Shown here: piece by piece, positions 8,653-16,755 of the stretch | Numbering within the stretch: the first letter of the stretch is position 1 | Layout: the number at the start of each line of letters is the position of its first letter | Assembly (NCBI GenBank): GCA_027494015.1 | Contig: JAOSJP010000001.1 | Span: forward strand, 124,001 to 188,000 | Reading direction: 5' to 3' | Source of the DNA: Anaerolineae bacterium | GTDB lineage: Bacteria > Chloroflexota > Anaerolineae > Aggregatilineales > Aggregatilineaceae | Length of the DNA: 64,000 nt | Notes under the pieces: generated by a model | The model's input: only the letters and a program-made list of their open reading frames with translations | Database searches by the model: none | What the model was told of the DNA's origin: nothing | Translations under genes and position numbers: made by a program

Positions 8653-10065
8653 TTAGCCGATCGAGCCTTCCATCTGAAGCTGGATCAGGCGGTTCATCTC
8701 GATGCTGTATTCCATCGGCAATTCTTTGGTCAGCGGCTCCAGGAAGCCGTTGACGACCATGGCGTTGGCCTCGTCTTCGTTCAGGCCGCGGCTCATCAGG
8801 TAGAAAAGCTGGTCGTCGCCGATCTTGCTGACGGTCGCTTCGTGACCGACGGTGACGCTCGGATTCTCGATCTCGATGTACGGGTAAGTGTCCGACTCGC
8901 TGTGATCGTCCAGCAGCAGCGCGTCGCAGACGACGGTGCTCTTGGCGTGGACTGCGTCCGGGTAGACCTTCAGCAGGCCACGGTAGCTGCTGCGTCCGCC
9001 GTCCTTGCAGATGGACTTGCTGATGATCTGGCTGGTGGTGTGCGGCGCGATGTGGATGGCTTTGCCGCCCGCGTCCTGAATCTGGTTGCGCCCGGCGAAG
9101 GCGATGGACAGAATCTCGCCGTGCGCGCCCGGCTCCAGCAGATATAGCGACGGGTACTTCATGGTGACCTTGCTGCCCAGGTTGGCGTCCACCCACTCGT
9201 GAGAGGCGTCGCCGTGCACCAGGGCGCGCTGTGTCACCAGGTTGTACACGTTGTCCGACCAGTTCTGGATGGTGGTGTAGCGCGAGCGCGCGCCGCGCTT
9301 GACGATGATCTCGATCACGCCGCTGTGCAGGCTGTCGGTGGAGTAGGTGGGCGCGGTGCAGCCCTCGACATAGTGCAGGAAGGCGCCCTCGTCCACGATG
9401 ATGATGGTGCGCTCGAACTGACCGATGCTCGCCGTGTTCAGGCGGAAGTACGCCTGCAGGGGCATCTCAATACGCACGCCCGGCGGGACGTAGATGAACG
9501 AGCCGCCCGACCACACCGCCGCGTTGAGCGCCGCGTACTTGTTGTCGTAAGCAGGGATGACTGTGCCGAAATACTGGCGAAACAGGTCTTCGTGGTCCTT
9601 CAGCCCGGCCTCAATGCTCTTGAAGATGACGCCCTGCGCCTCCAGCTCCTTGCGCACCTGGTGGTAGACCATCTCCGAGTCGTATTGGGCGCCGGCGCCG
9701 GCCAGGAACTTCTGCTCGGCTTCGGGGATGCCCAGCCGGTCGAAGGTGCGCTTGATGTCCGCCGGCACGTCGTCCCACGAGCGCGCCTCCTCTTCGGCGG
9801 GCTTGACGAAGAAATAGATGTCGTCCTCGCGGAGGCCCGACAGGTCTGGCCCCCAGGCGGGCACGGGCTTGCTCTGGTAAATCTCCAGCGCCTTCAGACG
9901 CTGGGCGCGCATCCATTCCGGCTCGCCCTTCATCTCGCTGATCTGGCCGACGATCTCGGCGTCGAGACCCTTGCGCGCCTTGAAGACGTAAGTATCGGGG
10001 TCGCGGAAGCCGTACTGCTCGTCGTAGGCTTCGCGGATGCCCTGAAGCTGTTCTGCATCACCCAT
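8653..10065 (-). CDS. sufB: SufB, Fe-S cluster scaffold protein
   Basis: A protein of 470 residues, full length. SufB is the core of the SufBC2D scaffold and receives sulfur from SufU/SufS. Characteristic stretches are [38 protein letters not shown] (with the conserved cysteine), [33 protein letters not shown] and the C-terminal [18 protein letters not shown]. Start ATG at 10065 has a weak CGGAG site. It is second in the sufC-sufB-sufD order. A heptamer repeat lies 25 bp upstream of its start. Confidence 0.97.
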   Translation of the reverse strand: MGDAEQLQGIREAYDEQYGFRDPDTYVFKARKGLDAEIVGQISEMKGEPEWMRAQRLKALEIYQSKPVPAWGPDLSGLREDDIYFFVKPAEEEARSWDDVPADIKRTFDRLGIPEAEQKFLAGAGAQYDSEMVYHQVRKELEAQGVIFKSIEAGLKDHEDLFRQYFGTVIPAYDNKYAALNAAVWSGGSFIYVPPGVRIEMPLQAYFRLNTASIGQFERTIIIVDEGAFLHYVEGCTAPTYSTDSLHSGVIEIIVKRGARSRYTTIQNWSDNVYNLVTQRALVHGDASHEWVDANLGSKVTMKYPSLYLLEPGAHGEILSIAFAGRNQIQDAGGKAIHIAPHTTSQIISKSICKDGGRSSYRGLLKVYPDAVHAKSTVVCDALLLDDHSESDTYPYIEIENPSVTVGHEATVSKIGDDQLFYLMSRGLNEDEANAMVVNGFLEPLTKELPMEYSIEMNRLIQLQMEGSIG

Positions 10066-10090
10066 GATGATTGCTCCGTTGGTTAAATGC

Positions 10091-10118
10091 GGTCAGCGGT
10101 CAGCTTTCAGCTTTCAGC
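10091..10118. repeat. Four in-phase heptamers between sufC and sufB
   Basis: Two copies of GGTCAGC followed by two of TTTCAGC, 25 bp upstream of the sufB start (minus strand). The rest of this gap, up to 10202, holds two copies of the 11-mer GGCTGAGCGCT (10177-10201) and nothing else recognisable. The heptamer GGTCAGC is the same as that at 61093 upstream of nuoCD. Confidence 0.8.
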
Positions 10119-10202
10119 GAAAGGCAAGAGCGCTGTTCTGCGACGAATGGCGAGAACCTGCGTGTTTTCACCTGCTGACGGCTGAGCGCTGATGGCTGAG
10201 CG

Positions 10203-10979
10203 CTATCTGCCGTTGCCGTTCTGCTTCTCGCGCAGCCAGTCGTAGCCTTGCTCTTCGAGGTGCAGCGCCAGGTCCGGCCCGCCGCTCTCCACGATCTGTC
10301 CGTCCATCATGATATGCACGAACTGCGGCTTGATGTAGTTGAGGATACGCTGGTAGTGGGTGATGACCAGCACGCCCAGGTCCGGGCCGTAGAGAGTGTT
10401 GACGCCCTCCGAGACCACGCGCAGCGCGTCAATGTCCAGGCCGGAGTCCGTCTCGTCCATGATGGCGATCTTCGGCTCCAGCACGGCCATCTGCAGAATC
10501 TCGGCGCGTTTCTTCTCGCCACCGGAGAAGCCGTCGTTGAGGTAACGCCCGGCGAAGTCGTGATCCATGCGCAGCATGTCCATCTTCTCGATCATCAGCT
10601 TGCGGAAAGCCGGGATGGGGATGCCCTTGTCTTCCGGGTTCGCCACGCGCCGCCGCGCGTTCAGCGCATTGCGCAGAAAGTTGGCCACGGTGACGCCGGG
10701 GATGGCGACGGGATATTGAAAGGCCATGAACAGGCCCAGCCGGCTGCGCTCGTCCGGCTCCATCTCCAGGATGTCCACGCCGTCGAAAATGATCTGCCCG
10801 GCGGTGACCTCGTAGGCGGGATGGCCCAGGATCGTGTTGGACAGGGTGCTCTTGCCGGAGCCGTTCGGCCCCATCAGCGCGTGAACCTCACCCTGACGGA
10901 CGATCAGGTTGACGCCCTTCAGAATCGGCTGGTCTTCGACAGTGACATGCAGATTGCGAATTTCTAGCGCAGCGCCCAT
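10203..10979 (-). CDS. sufC: SufC, ABC-type ATPase of the SUF scaffold
   Basis: A protein of 258 residues. Walker A is GPNGSGKSTLSNTILG, the signature motif is DGFSGGEKKRAEILQM and Walker B plus the SufC-specific glutamate/aspartate is IAIMDETDSGLDIDAL, followed by the switch His in ITHYQRIL. SufC hydrolyses ATP to drive remodelling of SufBC2D during cluster assembly; it is cytoplasmic, not a transporter. I chose ATG 10979 (MGAALEIRNLHV) because family members begin here and AGGA precedes it; a start at 11030 would add 17 residues unlike SufC. It is the first gene after the promoter at 11083-11111. Confidence 0.96.
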   Translation of the reverse strand: MGAALEIRNLHVTVEDQPILKGVNLIVRQGEVHALMGPNGSGKSTLSNTILGHPAYEVTAGQIIFDGVDILEMEPDERSRLGLFMAFQYPVAIPGVTVANFLRNALNARRRVANPEDKGIPIPAFRKLMIEKMDMLRMDHDFAGRYLNDGFSGGEKKRAEILQMAVLEPKIAIMDETDSGLDIDALRVVSEGVNTLYGPDLGVLVITHYQRILNYIKPQFVHIMMDGQIVESGGPDLALHLEEQGYDWLREKQNGNGR

Positions 10980-11046
10980 CGGTATCCTGTGTCTCCTCAC
11001 TGACTGCGGTGCTTCCCAGTCACGGCTCATTCAGCCGCCAAGTCTC

Positions 11047-11058
11047 TCTCAATTGAGA
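11047..11058. promoter_or_regulatory. Perfect 12-bp palindrome in the sufC leader
   Basis: TCTCAATTGAGA reads the same on both strands and lies about 20-30 nt downstream of the predicted sufC transcript start. It is a candidate operator for an Fe-S or redox-responsive repressor; no regulator gene was found near it. Confidence 0.45.
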
Positions 11059-11082
11059 ACCTTTTGCAATAGTTCTAGCGCG

Positions 11083-11111
11083 ATTATAACAGGTAGACGG
11101 GGGGAAGGCAA
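11083..11111 (-). promoter_or_regulatory. Sigma-70-type promoter of sufCBD
   Basis: On the minus strand: -35 TTGCCT at 11111-11106, a 17-bp spacer, and a perfect -10 TATAAT at 11088-11083. This leaves a leader of about 95-100 nt before the sufC ATG at 10979. Confidence 0.75.
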
Positions 11112-11150
11112 TAAGAAAGATGATTATCTTATAAAAACCTGATACAGGCC

Positions 11151-11331
<181 letters not shown>

Positions 11332-11346
11332 TTGCCCCAGGCCGGT

Positions 11347-11376
11347 TTGTCGGTGATGCTGCGCCTGTCTTATACT
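11347..11376 (+). promoter_or_regulatory. Promoter of the MIP18-family gene
   Basis: TTGTCG at 11347-11352, an 18-bp spacer and TATACT at 11371-11376. The start codon follows about 40 nt downstream at 11420. The same -35 hexamer occurs before mutS. Confidence 0.6.
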
Positions 11377-11419
11377 CTGCTCAGTTCGAACTTCGGCTAT
11401 CTGCACAGGAGCACGGTTC

Positions 11420-11752
11420 ATGTCCGACCATCCGCTAGACCCCGACAGTGTGGCGCGCGCGCAGAAGGAACACCTGGTGCGCGAGGCGCTGCGCGAAATC
11501 TACGACCCGGAAATCGGCCTCAACGTGATCGAACTGGGGCTGGTGCGCGAGATCCTCGTCGAGGACGACAAGCTGCATATCGTGATGATCTTGACCACGC
11601 CGTTTTGCCCCTACGCGCCGCAACTGCTCGAAATGACGCGGCGCCAGGCCCAGGAGACGCTCGGCGTGCCGGCGACGATTGAGGTCGGCATGGAAATCTG
11701 GGATCCTTCGATGGCCGAGGAAGGCGTGCTGAGCGATTGGGGGCTGTTCTAG
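11420..11752 (+). CDS. MIP18/DUF59 family Fe-S maturation protein (SufT/PaaD-like)
   Basis: A protein of 110 residues. The domain signature is EALREIYDPEIGLNVIELGL (DPE motif) and MILTTPFCPYAPQLLE, which has the conserved cysteine of the family. DUF59 proteins help mature Fe-S proteins; in suf loci they are called SufT. Its location, divergent from sufC across one intergenic region, supports that role. The C-terminal tail (WDPSMAEEGVLSDWGLF) resembles the end of many stand-alone MIP18 proteins. Its stop codon overlaps the convergent PPC protein gene by 4 bp. Confidence 0.88.
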   Translation: MSDHPLDPDSVARAQKEHLVREALREIYDPEIGLNVIELGLVREILVEDDKLHIVMILTTPFCPYAPQLLEMTRRQAQETLGVPATIEVGMEIWDPSMAEEGVLSDWGLF

Positions 11753-12813
11753 CCTTCGCTGGCGGGTTCTTCCCCTGGCTGCGCCAGCACCAGGGAGTAG
11801 GTTCCCGACTCGCCCGACTGCGCGTCGTCGCGCACTTTTGCCAGGTAGACGCCCGTCGCGGGGATAGCCAGCGTCACGCTGAGGGAACGGGTTCCCGCGC
11901 CCTCGCTGGTGAAGAGGATGGTCGCGCCGTCCAGCGTGCTGACGCTCAGCGCCGGGGCGATGGCCGCTTCGCTGATGAGCGTCAGCGTCACGACGCTGCC
12001 CGCTTCGGCGTAGAAATAGTGGCGCTGGCTACCCTCGTCGCCGGTTAGCAGGCCGGCGGCGGGCTGGCCCGGCGCCATCAGCGTGATCTGTGATCGCTCA
12101 AGCAGCAGTTCATAGTGCCCGCCCGGCGTCTTCCCGTTCCAACTCACAATGACCACATAGGGGCTTTCTCCCTCGATCACGATCGGGTCCAGCGCGCCTG
12201 TGACGGCGGCAGATTCCGTGCTGGCGAGCGGCCCGTCCTGCCCGTAGACGGTCAGGAGCGGATCGCCCGCCGGGTCGTCGTCGCGCACGCTGAGACGCAG
12301 CATGGTTTCCTGCTGGCGAGCCAGCGCGCCGATCAGAAAGTGATCGTGCGGGTGCCCGGCGTGCACTGTGCCGGCGAGCGGCTTGCCAGGGGCCAGCTCT
12401 GGCGCGGTGTTGAGATCGCGCAGCGAGAGCAGGTACGACCCGCCACCTTTGTAGCGGTCGGCCAGCACGGTGTACTCCCCGTCGGCGGGCAGCAGCAGCG
12501 GCCCGATACGCGCGTTGGTGCCTTCGCCGCCGTCGTCATCGCTGGCGAGGGTGGCCCCCGCCGGGTCGAGCAGGGTGAGCATGGTGTCCAGACCGCTGGC
12601 GTCGCCGGGGCGCATGTCAATCAGCACCAGGTCGCCGGCGCGCCCGGTGAACTGCCAGGGCTGGGCTGAGGTGGCGCTGATCAGGTAGCCCTGCTGCGTC
12701 TCGCCGTAGCGCAGGCGCGGCTCCTGGCGCGGCGCTGGCCCGGCGGACACGTAACCGGCGCTTAAGGCGGTGGCAGTAGCGAGCGTCAGGAGCAGCGTGC
12801 GCAGGCGGGCCAT
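11749..12813 (-). CDS. Secreted protein with PPC-type beta-sandwich repeats
   Basis: A protein of 354 residues. It starts MARLRTLLLTLATATALSAG, a signal peptide with likely cleavage near AGPA. The body has about three bacterial pre-peptidase C-terminal (PPC)-like segments. The first shows FTGRAGDLVLIDMRPGD, then TLLDPAGATLASDDDGG and GEYTVLADRY. Such domains accompany secreted peptidases, but no enzyme domain is present here. The ATG at 12813 is preferred over a longer frame because a perfect -10 TATAAT (minus strand, 12865-12860) lies 46 bp upstream of it, inside the longer frame. Function is otherwise unknown. Confidence 0.7.
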   Translation of the reverse strand: MARLRTLLLTLATATALSAGYVSAGPAPRQEPRLRYGETQQGYLISATSAQPWQFTGRAGDLVLIDMRPGDASGLDTMLTLLDPAGATLASDDDGGEGTNARIGPLLLPADGEYTVLADRYKGGGSYLLSLRDLNTAPELAPGKPLAGTVHAGHPHDHFLIGALARQQETMLRLSVRDDDPAGDPLLTVYGQDGPLASTESAAVTGALDPIVIEGESPYVVIVSWNGKTPGGHYELLLERSQITLMAPGQPAAGLLTGDEGSQRHYFYAEAGSVVTLTLISEAAIAPALSVSTLDGATILFTSEGAGTRSLSVTLAIPATGVYLAKVRDDAQSGESGTYSLVLAQPGEEPASEG

Positions 12814-13007
12814 GATCCGGTTCCCAGGTACGTCATGACGGCTGAAGGTTCTGCCGCCCATTATACCGTGCCAGAGGCGGGCGATCCCGAAGATGTGAGC
12901 TTGTCCACCTCCGTCGGCCTTGTTCTTGCTCATGTTGTCAATTTCGGCAAAAAAGACTACCATGCCGTAAGAACCAATCGAATGACGATCCTCAAGGAGC
13001 GTGAGGC

Positions 13008-14843
13008 ATGGCGACCCCCTATGACGGCAAGGTTGGCATATGGCATTGGAAAGGCGACTCCCTCGCTGAGGAGTCGATTGAGGCGCTGTGCCGGACGATC
13101 AAGAAATGGGCGCCGGCGATCACGCAGGTGTGGGTGAAGACCAGCGACGGCCCCAACTGGCAAGGCAAGTTCGACACCGATCGCAACCTGGCGATTGACG
13201 GCCCGGCCAGCGTGGACAAGTGGGTGCGCATCCTGGACTCCTTTGGGCTGGAGTTCCACGCCTGGGCCGTCGTCACGGGCAAGGAACTCAACGAAGAGGC
13301 AGACCGGATCATCGAAGTGTGCAACCGGCCCGGCGTGCGCTCGATGGTGCTCGATGTCGAGCCGTACTCCGGCTTCTGGACGGTGGGCAAGGAGCCGATC
13401 CGCCCGTTCATGACGCGCATTCGGCGTGGAGTGGGCGGGCGTTTTCACATCGGCATGGCCATTGACCCGCGCCCGCGTCACAAGGCCTCCATCTTCCCCG
13501 ACGAGTGGCGGCCCTTCGTCAACAGCGCGCACCTGCAGGTGTACTGGAATACTTTCCAGCGCCCCTATGCCGAGGTGCTGGACGAGGCCTACAGCACCTG
13601 GAAAAGCTACGGGCTGCCGCTCTTCCCGGTGATGCCCGGCAAAGCGCCGCGCGACGAGATCATCGCCGGGCGCAAGTATGTGATTGACCGCCACAAGGCA
13701 GCCGGCATGAGCTGGTGGCGTCTTGGCGTAGTCGGCCCGATTGAATTCCCGGCCATCAACCAGCCGATGGTGCCCAGCGACGGAGATACCGAGCCGGAGC
13801 CGCCGGCGGCCAAAGGCCGCTACGGCATCGAGATCGTGATCACGCCCGACAAGCCGCAATATCGCGACGGGGCCTATGCGGGCGGGGACGTGAGCAAGCT
13901 GCTCAAGACGTTCAAGAACACCTGGGGCTGGACGGCCAAGTACAAGGCGACCGCCAAGACGAGCAGCCTGATCTGGGCGCGCTGGGACCCGCAGCTTGTG
14001 GCCAGTGGGTGGTACGAGGTGGCGGCATTTGTCCCGGCGCGCCACGCCACCACCGAGGTTGCGCGCTACAAACTGCACAGTGCCATCGGCGCGGTCAGCG
14101 AGCTGGTGGTGCCTGTGCGCCAGGCCGATCATTACAACGTGTGGGTGCCGCTGGGCGTGTTCCAGTTCGACGCCAACAACGCGACGGCGGGCGTGGTATT
14201 CCTCAACGACCTGACCGGCGAGGAGGATAAGGAGATCGCCTTCGACGCTATACGCTGGCGTCAGATCGTGGGCATCACGCCGACCGAGAAGTACCTGGCC
14301 GATGGCTACGACAGCCCGGTGGGCACGGCGGCAGAGCGCAGCGGCGACAAGGTGTGGCCGGGCAACTGGTTTGACGCAACAGGCTTCGACCGGCTCTACC
14401 GGGTGGGCACGGTGAACCAGGCGTATCACACCGGTGCTGACCTCAACATGAACGAGCCGTACTGGGACGCTGACGCCCATTCGCCGGTCTATGCGGCGGC
14501 GTCCGGCGTGGTGACGTTCGCGGACCGCGTGCCCGGCTGGGGCAATGTGATCATCGTCCGCCACGACCCGCTGATCTCCACCGGGCAGGTGCTCTACGGG
14601 CGTTACGCGCATGTCGAAGACATGCGGGTGCAGGTGGGCGACCGCGTTGTGCGCGGCCAGCAGATCAGCAAGGTGGGCAATGCGGACGGCATCTTCGCCT
14701 ATCACCTGCACTTCGATCTCAGCAACACGACAATCCTGGAGACGCAGCCCTGGCACTGGCCGAAGATGAACCGGGCAGACCTGCGGGCCAACTACATTGA
14801 CCCGCTCGACTTCATCCTCAACCGCCGGCCAGAGGATCGCTAG
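13008..14843 (+). CDS. TIM-barrel-like domain plus M23 (LytM) peptidase
   Basis: A protein of 611 residues in three parts. Residues 1 to about 250 look like a glycoside hydrolase-type barrel (KVGIWHWKGDSL, MVLDVEPYSGFW, FHIGMAIDPRPR). Residues ~280-425 resemble a beta-sandwich carbohydrate-binding module (WYEVAAFVPARHATTEVARY). The C-terminus is an M23 metallopeptidase with zinc ligands His474 and Asp478 (YHTGADLNM) and the His566-Leu-His568 motif (YHLHFDLS). M23 enzymes cut peptidoglycan cross-bridges. There is no signal peptide, although AAGGAG before ATG 13008 fixes the start. It stands alone, with a terminator after it. Confidence 0.8.
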   Translation: MATPYDGKVGIWHWKGDSLAEESIEALCRTIKKWAPAITQVWVKTSDGPNWQGKFDTDRNLAIDGPASVDKWVRILDSFGLEFHAWAVVTGKELNEEADRIIEVCNRPGVRSMVLDVEPYSGFWTVGKEPIRPFMTRIRRGVGGRFHIGMAIDPRPRHKASIFPDEWRPFVNSAHLQVYWNTFQRPYAEVLDEAYSTWKSYGLPLFPVMPGKAPRDEIIAGRKYVIDRHKAAGMSWWRLGVVGPIEFPAINQPMVPSDGDTEPEPPAAKGRYGIEIVITPDKPQYRDGAYAGGDVSKLLKTFKNTWGWTAKYKATAKTSSLIWARWDPQLVASGWYEVAAFVPARHATTEVARYKLHSAIGAVSELVVPVRQADHYNVWVPLGVFQFDANNATAGVVFLNDLTGEEDKEIAFDAIRWRQIVGITPTEKYLADGYDSPVGTAAERSGDKVWPGNWFDATGFDRLYRVGTVNQAYHTGADLNMNEPYWDADAHSPVYAAASGVVTFADRVPGWGNVIIVRHDPLISTGQVLYGRYAHVEDMRVQVGDRVVRGQQISKVGNADGIFAYHLHFDLSNTTILETQPWHWPKMNRADLRANYIDPLDFILNRRPEDR

Positions 14844-14876
14844 GTGGTGGGTGACCGTTAGCGGGTGACTGGGCAA

Positions 14877-14902
14877 GGGGGGCAGGCGCGAGTCTGCCCC
14901 CC
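14877..14902 (+). terminator. Hairpin after the M23 gene
   Basis: GGGGGGCAG (14877-14885) pairs with CTGCCCCCC (14894-14902) around an 8-base loop, followed by AACGTTTG. The T-tract is poor, so termination may be partial. Confidence 0.5.
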
Positions 14903-14921
14903 AACGTTTGCCCGACGGACG

Positions 14922-14950
14922 TTCTCTGTACGGCGATTGCCTGCTATAAT
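14922..14950 (+). promoter_or_regulatory. Promoter giving a leaderless FHA-protein transcript
   Basis: A perfect TATAAT at 14945-14950 lies 7 nt before the ATG at 14958; a weak -35 (TTCTCT, 14922-14927) sits 17 bp upstream. Transcription would begin at or next to the A of the ATG. Confidence 0.6.
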
Positions 14951-14957
14951 TCCCGGC

Positions 14958-15785
14958 ATGGACAGGAACCGGTTCACGCAGTTCGAAGAGCGCGTGCAGG
15001 CGCTGGTCGAAGGCGGCTTTGCGCGGCTGTTCGCCGGGCGGCTCAAGCCGCGCGAGGTGGCGCTCCGTCTGGCGCGCGCGATGGAAGACGGCGCAGCGCT
15101 CGACTCCAGCGGGGCGCTCGCTGCGCCGAACCACTACGTAGTGCGGCTCCATCCCGACGATCATCAAGTGCTGCTGGTCGCACACCCCGATCTGGGGGCC
15201 TCGCTGGCGGATGACATTGTGGCGCTGGCCCGCGAGAGCGGTCTGCGGCTGGAAATGTCGCCCGACGTCGCGTTTGTCTCCGATCCAGAGGTGGCGGCCC
15301 ATGCGGTTTTCGTGCACGCCGAGCATGTAGACGCCACGCGCCGGACCACCCGCCTGCTGCTGGAGCGCGATCTGCGCCCCGCCGATCTGCCGCCCGACGC
15401 CCCATCGCTGCCCCCGGCTTACCTGGTGGTGGACGGCGACCGCTATGTGCTGCTTGAGCGCTCGGTGATCAACATTGGGCGGCGGCGTGACAACACCATT
15501 GTGCTCGACGACCGGCGTGTCAGCCGCCATCACTGCCAGCTTCGCTATCGCTTTGGTGAGTTCGTGCTCTACGACCTGGCCAGCCGGGGCGGGACGTTCG
15601 TCAACGATGCGCGCGTGTCGGAGTGCGTGCTGCGCTCCGGCGATGTCCTCTCGCTGGCGGGCGTCAAGCTGGTCTATGTTGTGGACGAGGGCACCACCGG
15701 CGCGAGCGGTGCTCCACGCGGCGACACTCAGATTTACCTGCGCGCCGTTGATGACGATGATGACGCTTCTGATGAGGGGCGGTGA
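14958..15785 (+). CDS. DUF3662 plus FHA domain protein (FhaA-like)
   Basis: A protein of 275 residues. The N-terminal ~120 residues (MDRNRFTQFEERVQALVEGG, RLKPREVALRLARAMED) are a DUF3662 domain as in mycobacterial FhaA. Residues ~175-250 form an FHA phosphothreonine-binding domain: INIGRRRDNTIVLDDRRVSR, HHCQLRYRFGEF and RGGTFVND. FhaA binds phosphorylated cell-wall regulators such as MviN. ATG 14958 is chosen over an upstream start because the -10 element ends 7 nt before it. It overlaps the next FHA gene in a GTGA junction, so the two are translationally coupled. Confidence 0.88.
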   Translation: MDRNRFTQFEERVQALVEGGFARLFAGRLKPREVALRLARAMEDGAALDSSGALAAPNHYVVRLHPDDHQVLLVAHPDLGASLADDIVALARESGLRLEMSPDVAFVSDPEVAAHAVFVHAEHVDATRRTTRLLLERDLRPADLPPDAPSLPPAYLVVDGDRYVLLERSVINIGRRRDNTIVLDDRRVSRHHCQLRYRFGEFVLYDLASRGGTFVNDARVSECVLRSGDVLSLAGVKLVYVVDEGTTGASGAPRGDTQIYLRAVDDDDDASDEGR

Positions 15786-16216
15786 GCGTGGACGCTGTGC
15801 TGCTGGCGCTGCGCATCCTGGCCGGAGGGCTGCTGCTGGCCTTTCTGGGGATGGTTTTCCTCATGCTCTGGCGCGACTTTCGGGCGGCGACGGCGGCGGC
15901 AGGCGAGCCAGGGCGACGGCGTGGCCGGCTGATCGTGATGGGCGCAGGCGCAGGCGCGCGCCTGGGGGCCAGCTACACGCTGCTGCCGCTGACGACGCTG
16001 GGTCGCGCGCCGACCAATACCATCGTGCTGGATGATACGTTCTGCAGCCAGGAGCACGCGCTGGTCACGCGGCGCGATGGGCAATGGTGGCTGGAAGACC
16101 GGGGCAGCAGCAATGGCACGCGCCTGAACGGTGAGTCGGTGCGCGAGGCGGTGGTGCTTTCGTCGGGCGACGTGATCGGCGTGGGGCGGCTGGAGCTGCG
16201 CGTCGAGCTGGACTGA
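15782..16216 (+). CDS. Membrane-anchored FHA domain protein (FhaB-like)
   Basis: A protein of 144 residues. One transmembrane helix (LLLALRILAGGLLLAFLGMV-type stretch at residues 5-28) is followed by a basic linker and an FHA domain: TTLGRAPTNTIVLDDTFCSQ, EHALVTRRDG and DRGSSNGTRLNG. This layout matches FhaB/FipA, which docks phosphoproteins of the division and elongation machinery at the membrane. The GTG start overlaps the stop of the upstream DUF3662-FHA gene. In Actinobacteria the pair is followed by pstP, rodA and pbpA; here other genes intervene. Confidence 0.85.
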   Translation: MSVDAVLLALRILAGGLLLAFLGMVFLMLWRDFRAATAAAGEPGRRRGRLIVMGAGAGARLGASYTLLPLTTLGRAPTNTIVLDDTFCSQEHALVTRRDGQWWLEDRGSSNGTRLNGESVREAVVLSSGDVIGVGRLELRVELD

Positions 16217-16277
16217 GGGGAGCAGGGCGCGGCTGGAGGTGGTTCGGCAGCCCGGCTCCTGAGAAGGGCGTATCACT

Positions 16278-16751
16278 TTGGACGGCACACACGAGATCGC
16301 GGTGCGGCCTTTCGCACCGCGCGACCTGGCGCAGTGCACCGATGTGGAGCAGGCGGTGTATGGCAGCGGAGCCTATTCCACTTACTTCTTCCGCCAACTA
16401 CACGACCTGAACCCGGCGCTGGTGTGGGTTGCTGAAGACCGGCGCACCGGGAAGATCGTCGGGCACCTGTGCGCGGCCATCGGCCAGGGCTGCGAGGTTG
16501 GCTGGATTCTCAACACGGCGGTGCTGGCGCATTACCGGCGGCAGGGCATCGGGCGGTTGCTGATGGAGCGCGGAGTCGCTGAGCTACACGCGGCGAAAGT
16601 GCGCCGGATGCTGGTCACGGCGGAGCCGGAGAATGTCGCGGCCATCCGCCTGTATGAGGGACTGGGGTTCCGCGCCGTGCGCACCGAGACCAACTACTAC
16701 GGCGACGGGTGCGACCGGCTGATTCTTGAGTGCGAGGTAGAAGGGACATAG
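16278..16751 (+). CDS. GNAT family N-acetyltransferase (RimI-like)
   Basis: A protein of 157 residues with the GNAT acetyl-CoA loop YRRQGIGRLLMERGV and the following AAIRLYEGLGFRAVRTETNYY, which closely resembles RimI (ribosomal S18 alanine N-acetyltransferase). RimI-type enzymes acetylate N-terminal or side-chain amines in the cytoplasm. The likely start is TTG at 16278, with GAGAAGGG upstream; no ATG precedes the domain. It is 61 bp after the FHA pair and 4 bp before the SDR gene, so the two are probably an operon. Confidence 0.8.
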   Translation: MDGTHEIAVRPFAPRDLAQCTDVEQAVYGSGAYSTYFFRQLHDLNPALVWVAEDRRTGKIVGHLCAAIGQGCEVGWILNTAVLAHYRRQGIGRLLMERGVAELHAAKVRRMLVTAEPENVAAIRLYEGLGFRAVRTETNYYGDGCDRLILECEVEGT

Positions 16752-16755
16752 ACGC

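Noticed and set aside
12957..15533. An 858-codon minus-strand frame opposite the M23 and FHA genes
   Set aside because: Low-information His/Arg/Val-rich shadow; the plus strand carries recognisable M23 and FHA domains.
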